Part shown: positions 10,561-22,506 of the stretch, piece by piece | How the letters are laid out: the number at the start of each line of letters is the position of its first letter | How positions within the stretch are numbered: position 1 is the first letter of the stretch | Assembly (NCBI RefSeq): GCF_033568475.1 | Contig: NC_133121.1 | Coordinates: 3,348,001 to 3,412,000 of the forward strand | Reading direction: 5' to 3' | Source of the DNA: Henckelia pumila | Taxonomy: Eukaryota > Streptophyta > Magnoliopsida > Lamiales > Gesneriaceae | DNA length: 64,000 bases | Program-made: the position numbers and the translations under genes | Notes under the pieces: model-generated | Told to the model about the DNA's origin: nothing | Database searches by the model: none | What the model saw: the letters and a program-made list of their open reading frames with translations, nothing else

Positions 10561-13500
10561 CACTGCCTTCTTCTTGAACATTTGGGGGTATGGAAAAGGA
10601 GGTTTGTACATCGTTTTTTGCTCAGGTTTAGACTCTTTCTCCTCGACCTTCTTCTCATCAACTGCAACTTTTTCAGAAGTCTTTCTCTCATATTTGCCCT
10701 CTTCATTATCCACCTGCTTCCCACTCCTCAACGTGATAGCATTACACTGCTCCTTGGGATTCACCTCAGTATTACTTGGGAATTGGCCTCTGTTATTATC
10801 TTTAAGTACGTTCGCCAACTGCCCAATGGTAGTCTCCATGGATTGCAATACAACACCCATGTTGGCCACATTCGTCTTTAAGCTGTCTAGGCGAGTCTCA
10901 GTCCTCGCCATCCTCTTGCTCGATTCCTGCACAAAAGCATTAACAACATCCTCCAAAGGAGGCTTACCCTCACCCTTATTTGTATTGTATCCCGGAGGAG
11001 GATTCAACACATTATTATTATTTGCATATGAAAAATTCTCATGATTACGCAAACTAGGATAATATTGATTGGGTACAGGATTACCTCGATAGTTGTTGTA
11101 ATTTCTGTTTTTCACATTTTGAGCTTGATCCACACTCTCAAATCCATCAGCAGAATTTACGGCAGTCGCCAGCGATGCTGTCTTAATAGAAACTTGATTG
11201 ACTTTGGTCAGTGTAGCCAACTGTGTAGAAATAGTAGCCATCTGAGCAGTCAAAGCAGTGAACGCATCAACCTCATGAATTCCAGCAGGCTTCCTTATCG
11301 CAGATCTCTCACTCGGCCACTGATAACTCTTAACAGTCATTTGCTCAAGCATCTCATATGCCTGTTCAGAAAATTTAGAAAATATTAAACCTCCTGCTGC
11401 AGCATCCACAGAAATCCTCGTTGGGCCATTCAAACCATTGTAGAATAACTCAATTTGTTCCCAATCTGGAAAATTATGGTTTGGACACTTCCTAAGCAAC
11501 TCCTTGTACCGCTCCCAAGCTTCATAAAGCTGCTCAAAATCTTTCTGTTTGAAAGTAGTGATCTCAATTTTCAGCTGAGCAGACTTGGCAGGAGGAAAGT
11601 ACTTAGCCAGAAATTTAGATGTCATGTTTTCCCATGTAGTGATACTCCAAGAGGTAATGACTGTAACCAACTACGAGCATTGTCCCTAAGAGAGAACAGG
11701 AACAATCGTAGTCTGATGGTGTCCTCAGTAACACTATGAATCTTCACTGTGTCAGCAATCTCCAGAAAAGTACGCAGGTGCAAATATGGATCTTCAGTAG
11801 CTGCACCCCTAAGCTGATTTTGCTGCACCATATTAATCAGAGCTGGCTTCAACTCAAAATTATTTGCCGTGATGTTCTGCCGAGCTATCCCAGAATAATG
11901 AGTATTGATCACTAGTCGAAAGTGATCTCTGATCGGCACCGGAGCATTATTGACAGCTCTTTCCCTTTATTCAGCCATTTGTTGCAACTCTTCTCTTCTA
12001 CCTTTTCTCAAAGCTTTAGCAGTTTTCTCGATTTCCGGATCAAAGAGCAGTGAGTCGTAACTTTGGCTTTTTCGCATAAACTGCATAGACAGGAAAGATT
12101 TAAAATTAGAACCAACAAAATAAAATAAAATGCTCTAAATCAAAATTAAGACCAATTAGCACAATTTAATATAAATCAAATAAAATTCATTCCCCGGCAA
12201 CGACGCCAAAAACTTGCGTATTTTTCGCTCGCAAGCGCACGATGTCAAGTTATAATACAGGAATTAAGTCCAAGTCGATCTCACGGAGAATGAATAAATG
12301 ATATTATATCAAATATTTGCAACTAATAAAATCCTAATCCTATGTAGAGCTACAAAATTGGTTTGATTTTTATAAAACTAAAATTTGCAAGAAACAAAAC
12401 TAAATAACCACGAGTTCACGAGATGAAAATTCAATAAGCGATGAATGCTAGAGGTTCGACTTCACTTGACTGTCCACCACAATTTATTTCTAATGATTGT
12501 TTAATTATCAATTCTTCTAGTTTATTAGCCAATAATCCCTATTATTTTCTACTACCTCTCTCGAGTGTCAAGCAGAAATTCGTATTCAATAGCAAACTCA
12601 ATATTTCTATCTAAGTTCAACTATTAAATCCGGTAAATAGCACAAGAATTCTTCTGATGACTTCTATGAAGTTATATGCCTCTCGAACAATATAAACATC
12701 AAAGATGTATTTTCTTATGTCGTATTCAAAATCTCCTCTCTCGAGTGATAGATTCTAAATAAAATATCATTCAATCTATGGCCAGTAAATTGAAAGCATT
12801 AAAATCAGGAAAATACAAATAAACTGTGCGAATAAATTTAAATATCTAAATCAAAATATGTCAATTATGATTTCCAGTCAAGATCCGTCTACCTCTAGAC
12901 TAAGAAATTAGTTCATAACGCAATTAAAAATCAAATAACTCATGTTTTTCCAACAATCCATAAACTAAGAAAAATAGAGTTCAAAGAGAAACTAGAACGA
13001 ATTAGAATGAAGCTTCTCCGTCGCCGGATGCCGCCGTCTTCAGTCTTCGTACCGGAATCTCGAGCTCTTGTGCACTTCAAAAATTCTCAATAGCCGTCTT
13101 CTCCTCTGAAAACTCCCTAAACCCTCGTCCCCTCCAGAATAAGTCATAAAATCCCTTTTAAAACTCGATTAAAGACTTTCCATATTTTTGGAGACTGCGC
13201 AGCGCTGGAACGCTAATAATTTGGCGCTGGGGCGCTCAAGTTTCGTATTTTATTTTTCAATGATGGACGTCTAGTGCTGGAGCACTAAAAAGATGGTGCT
13301 GGGGCACTCTGGACATGAATTTACGGGCGCTGGAGCGCTGGAAAACTAGAGCTGGGGCGCTACTTGTTCTTCCATTTTACCATCTGCGTAGAAATTTTGT
13401 AAAAATCATAACTTAAGTTCTAGTCATCGGATCAAGATGAAATTTTGGCAAAAACTTTAAAACATCCTAAAATTCAATTTGAATGGTGAAGATCGGATTT

Positions 13501-13695
13501 TGATGTCTCTAACATTCCCAGTAATTTTCTGAAGTTTGTTGTCCCGTAATTCGGTTTTCCGCTTCTTCTTGCTAATTTTTTTCAAATCCTTGCAACTCAC
13601 AAAAACAACAACAAATACGCATAAAATTCACTCGATACATCACAAAATCCAAGTCAAATCATATATAAATTAAGTGCATAAAATGCACTTATCAG
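10561..13695 (-). mobile_element. 5' part of an Athila/Tat-like gypsy element (LTR, primer site, gag)
   Basis: Fossil in minus orientation. The 5' LTR is 12215-13695 (about 1.48 kb, starting TGATAAGTGCATTTTATGCAC). The primer-binding site at 12191-12208 reads TGGCGTCGTTGCCGGGGA on the minus strand, the usual tRNA-Asp-type site of the Athila/Tat lineage. The gag region spans roughly 10561-12080, with retrotransposon-gag signatures such as FLFSLRDNARSWLQSLP and a coiled region rich in Q and T. Everything downstream of gag is absent, because the LTR-like block begins at 10560. The coding part carries a few interruptions. No 3' LTR was found. Confidence 0.8.
12191..12208 (-). other. primer-binding site of the Athila-like element
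   Basis: 18 bases complementary to the 3' end of a plant tRNA of the Asp type, placed directly inside the LTR end at 12215, as expected for Athila/Tat gypsy elements. Confidence 0.75.
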
Positions 13696-16600
13696 ATGTC
13701 TAAACTCGAGAGTGCTTTTCGAGCTTTCGGGTGCACTGAAGAGCAGAAACTGAAAGTTCTAGAATTTGTTCTAGAGGATCGAGCACGCTTATGGTGGGAT
13801 GCCAAAGCTACTCAAGCACGTACTGAGAGAGGACAGGTTACTTGGGGGGATTTCTGTCAGCAGTTTCAGAAACTATATTTTCCTCCAGCAGTTCGACAGG
13901 CACGATCTATGGAGTTGCTGACTCTGAGGCAAGGATCAATGACTATTGATCAATATCAGCAATGATTTCTTGATCTGCTACCTTTCAGTCATCATATTAA
14001 TGACAGTGATGCGTCCAAGTATGATATCTTTCTGCAAGGCTTGAATCAAGATATCTACTCACAAGTTGTTGTCTGTGATGATCCGACATCTTATGAGACT
14101 TTGGTGAACCATTGCCGTCAAGTGGAGAAGAGCAATAGGCGGGAACAGTTGATGATGCCAGGACATCCTGGTGGATCTCTTGGGCCTAAGGTTCAATCTG
14201 TTGTGCAATCTGGACCTATGTCTTCTTCTACTACTTCTACTTCATCTGGTTCTCGTGGTTCATGAGGTACATTCCGTTTTGGAAAAAAGAAGAAGAAGGA
14301 AGAGTTTTGCAGTCACTGTGGTGGGAAGCATCCTGCAGCTTCATGTCGGAAGGCTACTGGTGCTTGTTATATTTGTGGTGAGCAGGGACATCTGCGGAGA
14401 GATTGTCCTCAGCGTATGGGTTCTGCTAGTGGATCGGGATCACAGGTTGGATCTCAGGCTTCTACTTTTCCACATCAGCAGCCAGCACCACAGAGTTCTT
14501 CTGGTTACCGTCCACAGACTCAAGGGAAGGTATTTGCTCTGTCTCAGGAGCACGCTACTGAGGAAAGCGATCGCATGTTGGCAGGTACCTTTTTGTTATG
14601 TGGTATTCCTGCATTTGTTTTAATTGATACTGAAGCATCACATTCCTTTATTTCTAGCCGTTTTGTTAAGAGACATAGATTACCTTATGTATCATTAGAT
14701 ATGGATTTAGTTGTATATACTCCGCTGAAGCAGGAGGTAGTAACTAAGCGTCTAGTGATGGGTTGCCTTCTAGAGTTTGAGGGTCATGTGTTATCGGCTA
14801 ATCTGATGATTTTAGCGATGGCCGATTTTGATTGTATTTTGGAAATAGATATGCTTACTTTGCATCACGCTACTGTGGATTGTTATCAGCGTCTGGTACA
14901 GTTTTATCCGGATGAGGGTGATAGTTGGTACTTTTATGGTGAGGGTGCGCGACCTCCGATGCCACTTGTATCGGCTCTAAAGGCATGTCATATCTTAGAG
15001 TCAGGTGGGGAGGGCTACCTCATCTATGCAGTTGATATGTCCACGAGTAGTCCGGGTATCGTTCAGTTACTGGTTGTCATCGAGTTTCCTGATGTATTCC
15101 CTGATGATATTCCTGGTTTTCCTCCGGTTCGAGAGGTTGAATTTGGTAGTACCAGGAACTACGCCTATATCCCGAGCACCTTATCGTCTGGCACCGTCAG
15201 AGATGAGGGAATTGAAACAGCAGTTACAGGATCTTCTTGATAAGAGATATATTCGTCCAAGTGTTTCTCCGTGGGGAGCACCTGTTTTGTTCATCAAGAA
15301 GAAGGATGGATCGATGCGATTATGTATTGATTACAGGCAGCTGAATTGTGTCACCATCAAGAATAAGTATCCTTTTCCACGGATTGATGATCTGTTCGAT
15401 CAATTACATGGTACTTCTGTCTACTCTAAAATAGATCTGAGATCTGGATACCATCAGATGCAGGTACGAGACTCAGATATTTCTACGACTGCTTTTAGGA
15501 CCAGATACGGGCATTATGAATTTCTGGTGATGTCATTCGGTTTGACGAATGCACCGGAAGTTTTTATGAATCTGATGAATAATTTATTTCGAGAATATCT
15601 GGATAGATTTGTCATCGTCTTCATTGATGATATTCTTGTCTATTCTCATGACAAGAATGAGCATGCACATCATCTGAGGATTGTTTTACAGACGTTACGA
15701 GATAAGCAGCTGTATGCGAAATTGAGCAAGTGTGAATTCTGGCTTGATCGGGTAGTGTTTCTCGGTCATGTGATTTCTAGTGAAGGGATATCCGTTGATC
15801 CTAGTAAGATAGAGGCAGTGCTGAACTGGTCTCGTCCGACGACGGTTGCTGAGATTCGTAGTTTCTTGGGTCTAGCTGGTTATTATCGTCGGTTCATCGA
15901 GAATTTTGCACAGTTGGCCAGACCTTTGACTCGGCTTACTCGAAAAGATGTTGCCTTCATATGGTCCTCGGATTGTGAGGAGTCATTTCACGAGCTGCGT
16001 AGACGTCTTACTACTGCACCTGTGCTAGCCCTACCTTATGGATCAGGAGGTTATGTTGTCTATACTGATGCCTCTGATCAGGGGTTAGGATGTGTTCTTA
16101 CACAGCATGGACATGTTATTGCCTATGTTCTCGACAGTTGAAGACGCATGAGAATAATTATCCAGTACATGATCTCGAGTTAGCCGCCATTGTATTTGCG
16201 CTCAAGATCTGGAGGCATTATCTTTATGGCGAGAAATTTGAGATATTCACAGACCACAAGAGTCTGAAATATTTATTCACTCAGGCGGAGTTGAATATGA
16301 GACAGAGACGCTGGATGGATCTCTTAAAGGATTATGATTGTGAAATCAAATATCATCCAGGTTCTGCTAATATTACTGCTGATGCTTTGATTCGGCAGGT
16401 GAGACTTTCTGCATTTCAGACTAGTGAAGTATCTCTGTCTCATATGATTCAAGAGTGTTGTTCATTGAGTTTTACGCTTAAGCACAGGAAAGGGAGAAAT
16501 GGGATTCGATTGTATACTATTCTATCTGAGCCAGCATTGTATTCTCGGATCAAAGATGCTCAGATATCTGATGTTAAGACTCAGCGTTTGGCACGTCTAG

Positions 16601-19358
16601 ACAATGAAGTTAATACATCTGGATTCCATTATCAGGCAGATGGTTTATTGTGCTTATCAAATCGGGTGGTTGTACCGGATGTTGCGGAGCTCAGGAATGA
16701 TATTCTTTCTCAAGCTCACAGGAGTTGATTGTCAGTTCATCCTGGAAGTATGAAAATGTATAAGGACTTGCGAACCAGATTCTGGTGGAAAGGGATGAAG
16801 CGGAGTGTTTATCAATTTGTTTCGAGATGTTTGGTTTTTCAACAGGTCAAGGCTGAACACCGACGACCAGATGGATTACTGCAGAATCTTGAGATTCCCG
16901 AATGGAAGTGGGAGCACGTGACTATAGATTTTTTCACCCACTTGCCTATGACTTCACGTTAGTGTGATGCTATCTGGGTTGTTGTTGACCGTTTGACGAA
17001 ATCAGCACATTTCATTCCTTACAACCGGGAGTATTCTTATGATCGCATGACACACTTATACATCCAGGAGATAGTGCGATTGCATGAGATTCCAGTGAGC
17101 ATAGTTAGTGATAGAGACCCGCGATTTACCTCACGTTTTTGGGGTAGTTTTCAGCAGACGTTGGGTACCACTTTGAGTTTGAGCACTGCATATCATCCAG
17201 AGACTGACGGGCAGTCAGAGCAGACGATTCGTACATTGGAAGATATGTTACGTTCTTCTGTCATGGACTTTGGCTTATCTTGGCAGAATCAGTTACCTTT
17301 GATCGAATTTGCCTACAATAACAGTTATCATCGTAGTATTGATATGGCACCTTTCGAGGCATTGTATGGTCGACAGTGTCGTACTCCGTTATTCTGGGAT
17401 GAAGTCGGGGAACGACAAGTCGAGGGTCCTGAGTTGGTGCAGCAGATTGTAGACAAGGTAGATTTGATCAAGCGGAGGATCAAAGCTGCTCAAGATAGAC
17501 AAGCCAGTTATGCTAATATTCACCGCAGGCCATTGCAGTTTGAGCCTGGTGAGTATGTATTTTTACGAGTGTCACCTTTCAGGAAGGTGATGAGATTCGG
17601 TATGAAAGGCAAGTTATCACCTCGTTTCATTGGGCCTTTTCCGATACTGGAAAAGATCGGAGATGTTGCTTATCATTTGGCATTACCGCCGTATCTTTCC
17701 AGTATACATAATGTTTTTCATGTATCGTTACTTCGACAATACATAGCTGATGAATCACATGTGATTCAGTCTTCTGATATTCAGCTAGAACCAAATCTGT
17801 CTTATGTTGAACGACCACTCCGTATCCTAGACAGGAAGGAGAAACTGCTTCGGAACAAGACTATACCACTTGTGATGGTATAGTGGCAGCGCCGAGGCTT
17901 TGAGGAAGCAACTTGGGAAACCGAGAGCCATATGCGAGCAGAATATCCTGAGTTATTTGCCTTATACTTTTGATTACCATGTAAAGATGTAATTACAGTT
18001 GTTGTAATAAAACATGGTTTGATGTTTTATATTGTTATCTTGATTTGTCTTTAGATTTTATTTCGTGGACAAAATGTCTAAAGGTGGGAAGAATGTAGTA
18101 ACCCAGAATCCATTTTAAGGTAATAATATGTTAAACATGATTAAGGGTTAGTAATTAACCAATTTTGGCGCTTAATAAACTAGAAAGATGATTTGACGAA
18201 CGGAGCTTCCGTTGGCCATCAGACGCAACGATGGAGGGGAAGAACGGACGCAACGTTCCTCAAACGGACACAACGTTCCTTGAGATACAGGTAGGAATGA
18301 GGTGGCCTGATGACTAAGCTACGATTTTTGACAAGTATCAAACATGCAGGAACGGACGCAACGAACCCGAACGGACGCAACGTTCGTGTCCGGAAATTTT
18401 GGCTATAATTAGGGGTCTCCGGAGTTCATTTTCAAATACGAAATCTGAGTTTCCTTCTTCGATCAGTTATATAATGTGAGTTATACACTTGAGGGCCCTA
18501 TCGGTTATAAGAGAGGTTCTGGAATAACCAAGGTATGGTTATAGTCATCTGGGACTAGCGACTCCAAAGGGCTATCTACGGACGAAGGCTTGGAACCTAG
18601 GATCTACTATACTTGAACTAGCCTAGGGTACGTACACATTGACTGAGATTGCCAGCGAGTATACATGTTTATATGTTGCATTTATTTGGCATTTTATATG
18701 GCATGATATATGATTTACCGCTTTCTATACTCATATGTCATGTGCATATACATGTTGAGCCTATACCTTGTTATACCTGATTATAGAGCCGCTCAGCTCT
18801 ATACTCAATAGTCTGTCACTGAGAGTACCGTGATGGTGGAGACATGTATGTCTGACTACTCTGGTGTACTAGACGAGTGTGGTTGCACCCAGAGGTTGAT
18901 CCGTGCGGTGGCAGCACTCATGTGGTGCCGGTACTGAGCATGACTTTTTAGATGACCCTTTACCAGTCATCATGTTGCATGCATTATATACATATATTTA
19001 CTCATGTTTATGTACTGGGCGTTAGCGCTCACGTCCTAATTGTTATCTTGGACACCCTATTCCACGGGGCAGGTCGCAGGATGGATGGAGCTGGTAGTTC
19101 AAGGCAGGACTAGGAAGCAGGAGCCTTGAGGAGTTAATTATACAGCAGGATTCGATATAGCTGTATAATGTTTACTTTTAAGTTTTTCGATATGGTTGTA
19201 TCACTACAGCATTAAGCCTAGATATATTTTACTAAGCTGATATGTAATTTATGGATTATGTTTTCGCACGTTTTACTCTGTTAAGTATTTTGCTGTATTA
19301 AGTTTAATGTATGCTATTAGTTTCCAGTTAGTAGGTGATTCCATTCAGGGTCACTACA
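13696..19358 (+). mobile_element. 5'-truncated gypsy chromovirus (Tekay/Del-like) with 3' LTR
   Basis: Fossil, plus strand. Parts in order: gag (13.7-14.3 kb), CCHC knuckle near 14.37-14.41 kb (CYICGEQGHLRRDC), aspartic protease near 14.6 kb, reverse transcriptase 15.2-16.0 kb (FIDDILVYS), RNase H 16.0-16.4 kb ([13 protein letters not shown]), integrase 16.7-17.5 kb (TDGQSEQTIRTLED), and a C-terminal chromodomain-like tail near 17.9 kb (GFEEATWE). A purine tract precedes the 3' LTR at 18094-19358. The 5' LTR, leader and gag start are missing, replaced by the Athila-like LTR that ends at 13695. Several interruptions in the coding region; not functional. Likely moderately old. Confidence 0.88.
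18094..19358 (+). repeat. 3' LTR of the chromovirus
   Basis: 1265 bases, starting TGTAGTAACCC and ending GGGTCACTACA, so the ends form the short inverted repeat TGTAGT/ACTACA. It is preceded by the purine-rich tract AAAGGTGGGAAGAA. It contains a cluster of ACGGACGCAACGTTC-like units at about 18197-18390. It is inserted at the end of the SDR gene fragment. Confidence 0.85.
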
Positions 19359-19461
19359 CATCACTGTCCCATGATTCACCACAACAATATCCACACCATT
19401 TTTCGCAGCAAATTTCAAAGCAGCCTTTTCAGCAAGTGTCTTAGAAAGTGCATACCGAACC
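19359..19461 (-). pseudogene. fragment of a cinnamoyl-CoA-reductase-like SDR gene (one partial exon)
   Basis: The minus strand reads VRYALSKTLAEKAA and VDIVVVNHGTVM, the YxxxK catalytic segment and following beta-strand of NADPH-dependent reductases of the CCR / dihydroflavonol reductase-like family. It starts right after a splice-acceptor-like TTGTTAG at about 19462 and is cut by the chromovirus LTR end at 19358. The usual Pro of VVNPGTVMG is His here. There is no upstream or downstream exon of the same gene. It lies about 195 bases downstream, on the same strand, of an unrelated 14-3-3 exon, which suggests capture by a transposon rather than a resident gene. Confidence 0.8.
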
Positions 19462-19910
19462 TAACAAGCCATGAATATGAGAAGATCAATACTAAGCCAC
19501 AATTTTTGATTTTTCTAATTAAAATTTCAATTATTTTAGAAAAAAAGATATCCTCAAGTAAACACCAAACACTTGTTTTCCGATTAACACAAGTGCAAAC
19601 ATTCATTAAATTGGAACTGATAAACGCATAAAAAAGGGGCAAAAAAGAAGTCAAACCTGAGCAGCCTTGTAGGCAGTGAGGGTGCTTTCAGCAACTTCTT
19701 TTCTTTCAGTACTGGTTTGGAATTCAGCCAAATATCTATGGTAATCCCCTTTCGTCTTGATATAGAAAACTTTAGAATCGGCGGCGGCCACAGAGGGAAC
19801 AAGAAGCGAGTCAAGCAGCTTCAAAATCCCATCACAAATATTAGAGAGCTAGGTCTCGATCTTGGATACGTAGCCCTTAATCGTGGTAACATGACGCTCA
19901 TTTCCTCTGG

Positions 19911-21882
19911 TGTGAGGCCTCGGTTCTAAACAATAATTAAGCATACAAGATCCAAGATTAAAAGCAATAATGATTTTTTTAAAAAAGGGCCTCGCTCGAT
20001 CGGTAAAATTCAACCGATCGAGCGAGCAAAGAAATGCAAACTCTCTGCTCGAATAATTCCAGCACCGCTCGATCGGTAATATTCAACCGATCAAGCAGGC
20101 ACCCTTTTTCAAAAATAGAAACATGGTTGCAGATCCACCGCTCGATCGGTCAAACTCTACCGATCGAGCGGTCACCTCTGAATAGAAAAATCAGAAATTG
20201 CTCTAGTTCAAATTCCAATACTATAGCACTCCAACCATGCATAACTCAACCAAATAACAAACAATACAAGGTAGTTCTAGAGTTCATACAATCTCAAACT
20301 AGTAGAACATGCTTCAGTCTAGCTTATTCAAAGCAATACAGTACAAAACGAGTTCGGACTACAAAAATTTTGAAATACAATTCCGACTTCTCCAAAACAC
20401 CAAGTTCTTACTTCTAATCGACTCAACCCCTAGCCATGCAGCCTCTGACTCGGTCCTGCCCCACCGTTGCCAAGCACACATACAAAAACAAGACAACTGT
20501 CGGATAAATCCGGTGAGAATAATATTTCCAGTAAAAGAGACAACATGCTATATCAAATAAGCATTTCAAAAGAAATACATCAACTTCCAAATATCCAAAT
20601 GAAAGTAATGAATTCATGACTTCAAAAGGTTAGATTATCAATCCGGATAATCAAAAAGGTAATCATTTCCTCCAATATCTGGTTTGGGATCCTGAGGATG
20701 AAATATCACAACAATCACACCAACTTCCCCTTTTGAGGTGGACGATGTATACTCCAATCCTCCAGACTCCAGGGCGTTCAATAGAGAGTTGATCGACAAC
20801 TGTAGTAAATCGTCTACCAGTGCCACTCGACTATAATCCCTAGATCGTCTAATTAAAAAAAAAACGAAACGATCGGCTCAATATGAATTCATATGACAAC
20901 TAACACATTCAATCAATAAATCAAATAATTCGCATAGACATGCAAGTATGTGATTTTCCTAGGATACTCGAATCAATCCGGATTCGAGTTAATCGTCCTA
21001 TTCCATCCAAAAACGTCCTTTACCTTTTTCAATTTAGTTGAAGCTCCAATTCTGGAAAACAACAACGATAATCAACAATGATCAATTAAATCTCACAAAC
21101 AAGCTAGGTAAAACTCATTACCAACTCTGTCCCTTATTCCATGGTTCGAAATTCTGTCGACTCTGAATCCAACGACCTTCAGTAGATCTGAAAAGAATTC
21201 ATAAAGATCAATATCGACATTCAAACTCCAAACACTACACGGTTCGATCGATTCAAACTAAACGATATCCAAAAACTCAAACCGACGGCATAACGGCTAT
21301 ACTCTGATCAAACTGGAAACACAGACAACAGGATAATATCGATACCAATTCATCAATAAAGACTCAAACCCATCAAATCTCAAAACTCAAACTTTCGAAT
21401 ATCACAAGAAAAATCATAACAATTCCGAACGACGCTCTATTTCAATTCGGACTAAGAATAAATGATAAGAACTAGTCCAAGAACATCATAACCGAAAAGA
21501 ATCGAGTTCCAACTACATCCGAAAAATAAAATATATCCGATCAAATAAAAACTTACAATAGAACGAAGCCTTCGATGCGGTGATCGCTACTCTGCCTTCA
21601 GAAATAAATTCCAACGAACGGATCGACCGGAAAGTGAAATCACAAAGCTTGGGAAAGCTTGGAGGCGCTTCAATGGAGAAGGAGGCGGATAAAGAAGATG
21701 ATGAAGGAGATAAAAATTCAAAATCCCTTATAAATATCTAAAAAACTCCATATTTGCGTTTTAGTCCCTGAAATTCTCAAAAATTTCAAAATATACCCTG
21801 ATAAATATCAAAACGGCCCTTGACTTCTAAAGTCTCTGATTTTCTCAAATAAGCTCAATTAATATAAATTTGAGGCGTTACA
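19911..21882 (-). mobile_element. solo LTR (gypsy type) with 5-bp target duplication TCTGG
   Basis: Fossil. 1972 bases; on the minus strand it starts TGTAACGCCTCA and ends GGCCTCACA. The host sequence TCTGG occurs at 19906-19910 and again at 21883-21887, and the 14-3-3 reading continues exactly across the site, which fixes both ends. No internal protein domain, primer site or second LTR is present, so it is a recombination-derived solo LTR. Near its left end it holds three inverted-repeat units of the CGCTCGATCGGT type (19991-20171). Confidence 0.92.
19991..20026. repeat. perfect 14-bp hairpin inside the solo LTR
   Basis: CTCGCTCGATCGGT (19991-20004), an 8-base loop, then its exact complement (20013-20026). 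Two weaker relatives follow at about 20075-20099 and 20146-20171. Confidence 0.85.
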
Positions 21883-22189
21883 TCTGGATACCTCCTTCTG
21901 CTCTATGGAGGAAATAATCCTCCAAGGCGCGCGACGGTAAATGGAAGAGAGGTAGTGGGTGGCGATGGGTGAGTGATATTTGAGCTCGGGTGAAAATGGA
22001 AGGAACGGGTCAGAGAATAGGGGCGTGAGCTGTGAGAAGAAGGGCGGCTAGGGTTGGGTTTTGTAGAGAAGCATGAGATAGGAGAGAAGGGTGAGTTAGC
22101 TCTGAGAGAGAGAGAAAAGGAAAGCGAAAGAAATTAAAACCAAACCACAACCACAACGGGTTGAGTAAAGTGTGGTATTAGATAACATA

Positions 22190-22506
22190 AAACAACAAAA
22201 AAGAACAACGGTAATAAATATCCGTTGTCATATAATAAAAAATACACGTTTATAGACAACGGTTATTAAAAACCATTGTTGTAGGAAAAAAAACCCGCTC
22301 ATAGATAACGGTTAGGAAAAAAAACCCGCTCATAGACAACGGTTATTTCAAAGCGTTGTCTCTGACCTATTAAATACAACATATTAGCGGGTTTTTTGGA
22401 TATATGACAACGGTTTTAAATAAAACTGTTGTTAAAGAAAAAAAACGATTTTTTGCTGAAAATCGTTGTCTTTATAGTGTTGTGTATGACCATATTTGTT
22501 GTAGTG
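22190..22506 (-). mobile_element. CACTA (En/Spm-type) transposon terminus with subterminal repeats
   Basis: The minus strand begins CACTACAACAAATATGG at 22506, the canonical CACTA terminal inverted repeat. It is followed over about 300 bases by direct and inverted copies of ACAACGGTT / AACCGTTGTC, the typical subterminal transposase-binding array. No transposase coding region is visible. The matching opposite terminus was not found in the window and may have been lost or separated by the LTR elements to the left. The 14-3-3 and SDR fragments lie just inside this end, so they may be captured cargo. Confidence 0.8.

Larger units (their letters stand above)
19657..21931 (-). pseudogene. 14-3-3 gene fragment, split by a solo LTR
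   Basis: On the minus strand, 21931-21883 reads RAPWRIISSIEQKEVSR and continues after the solo LTR (19910-19657) as RGNERHVTTIKGYV..., [32 protein letters not shown] and [10 protein letters not shown], followed by a donor-like GTTTGA. This is one exon of a 14-3-3 phosphopeptide-binding adaptor, about residues 55-165 of a typical 250-residue protein. One in-frame TAG follows KIET. The exon start (NLLSVAYKNVIGAR) and all other exons are absent. It cannot make a 14-3-3 protein. The true exon content is 49 + 254 bases; the rest of the span is the LTR. Confidence 0.88.
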
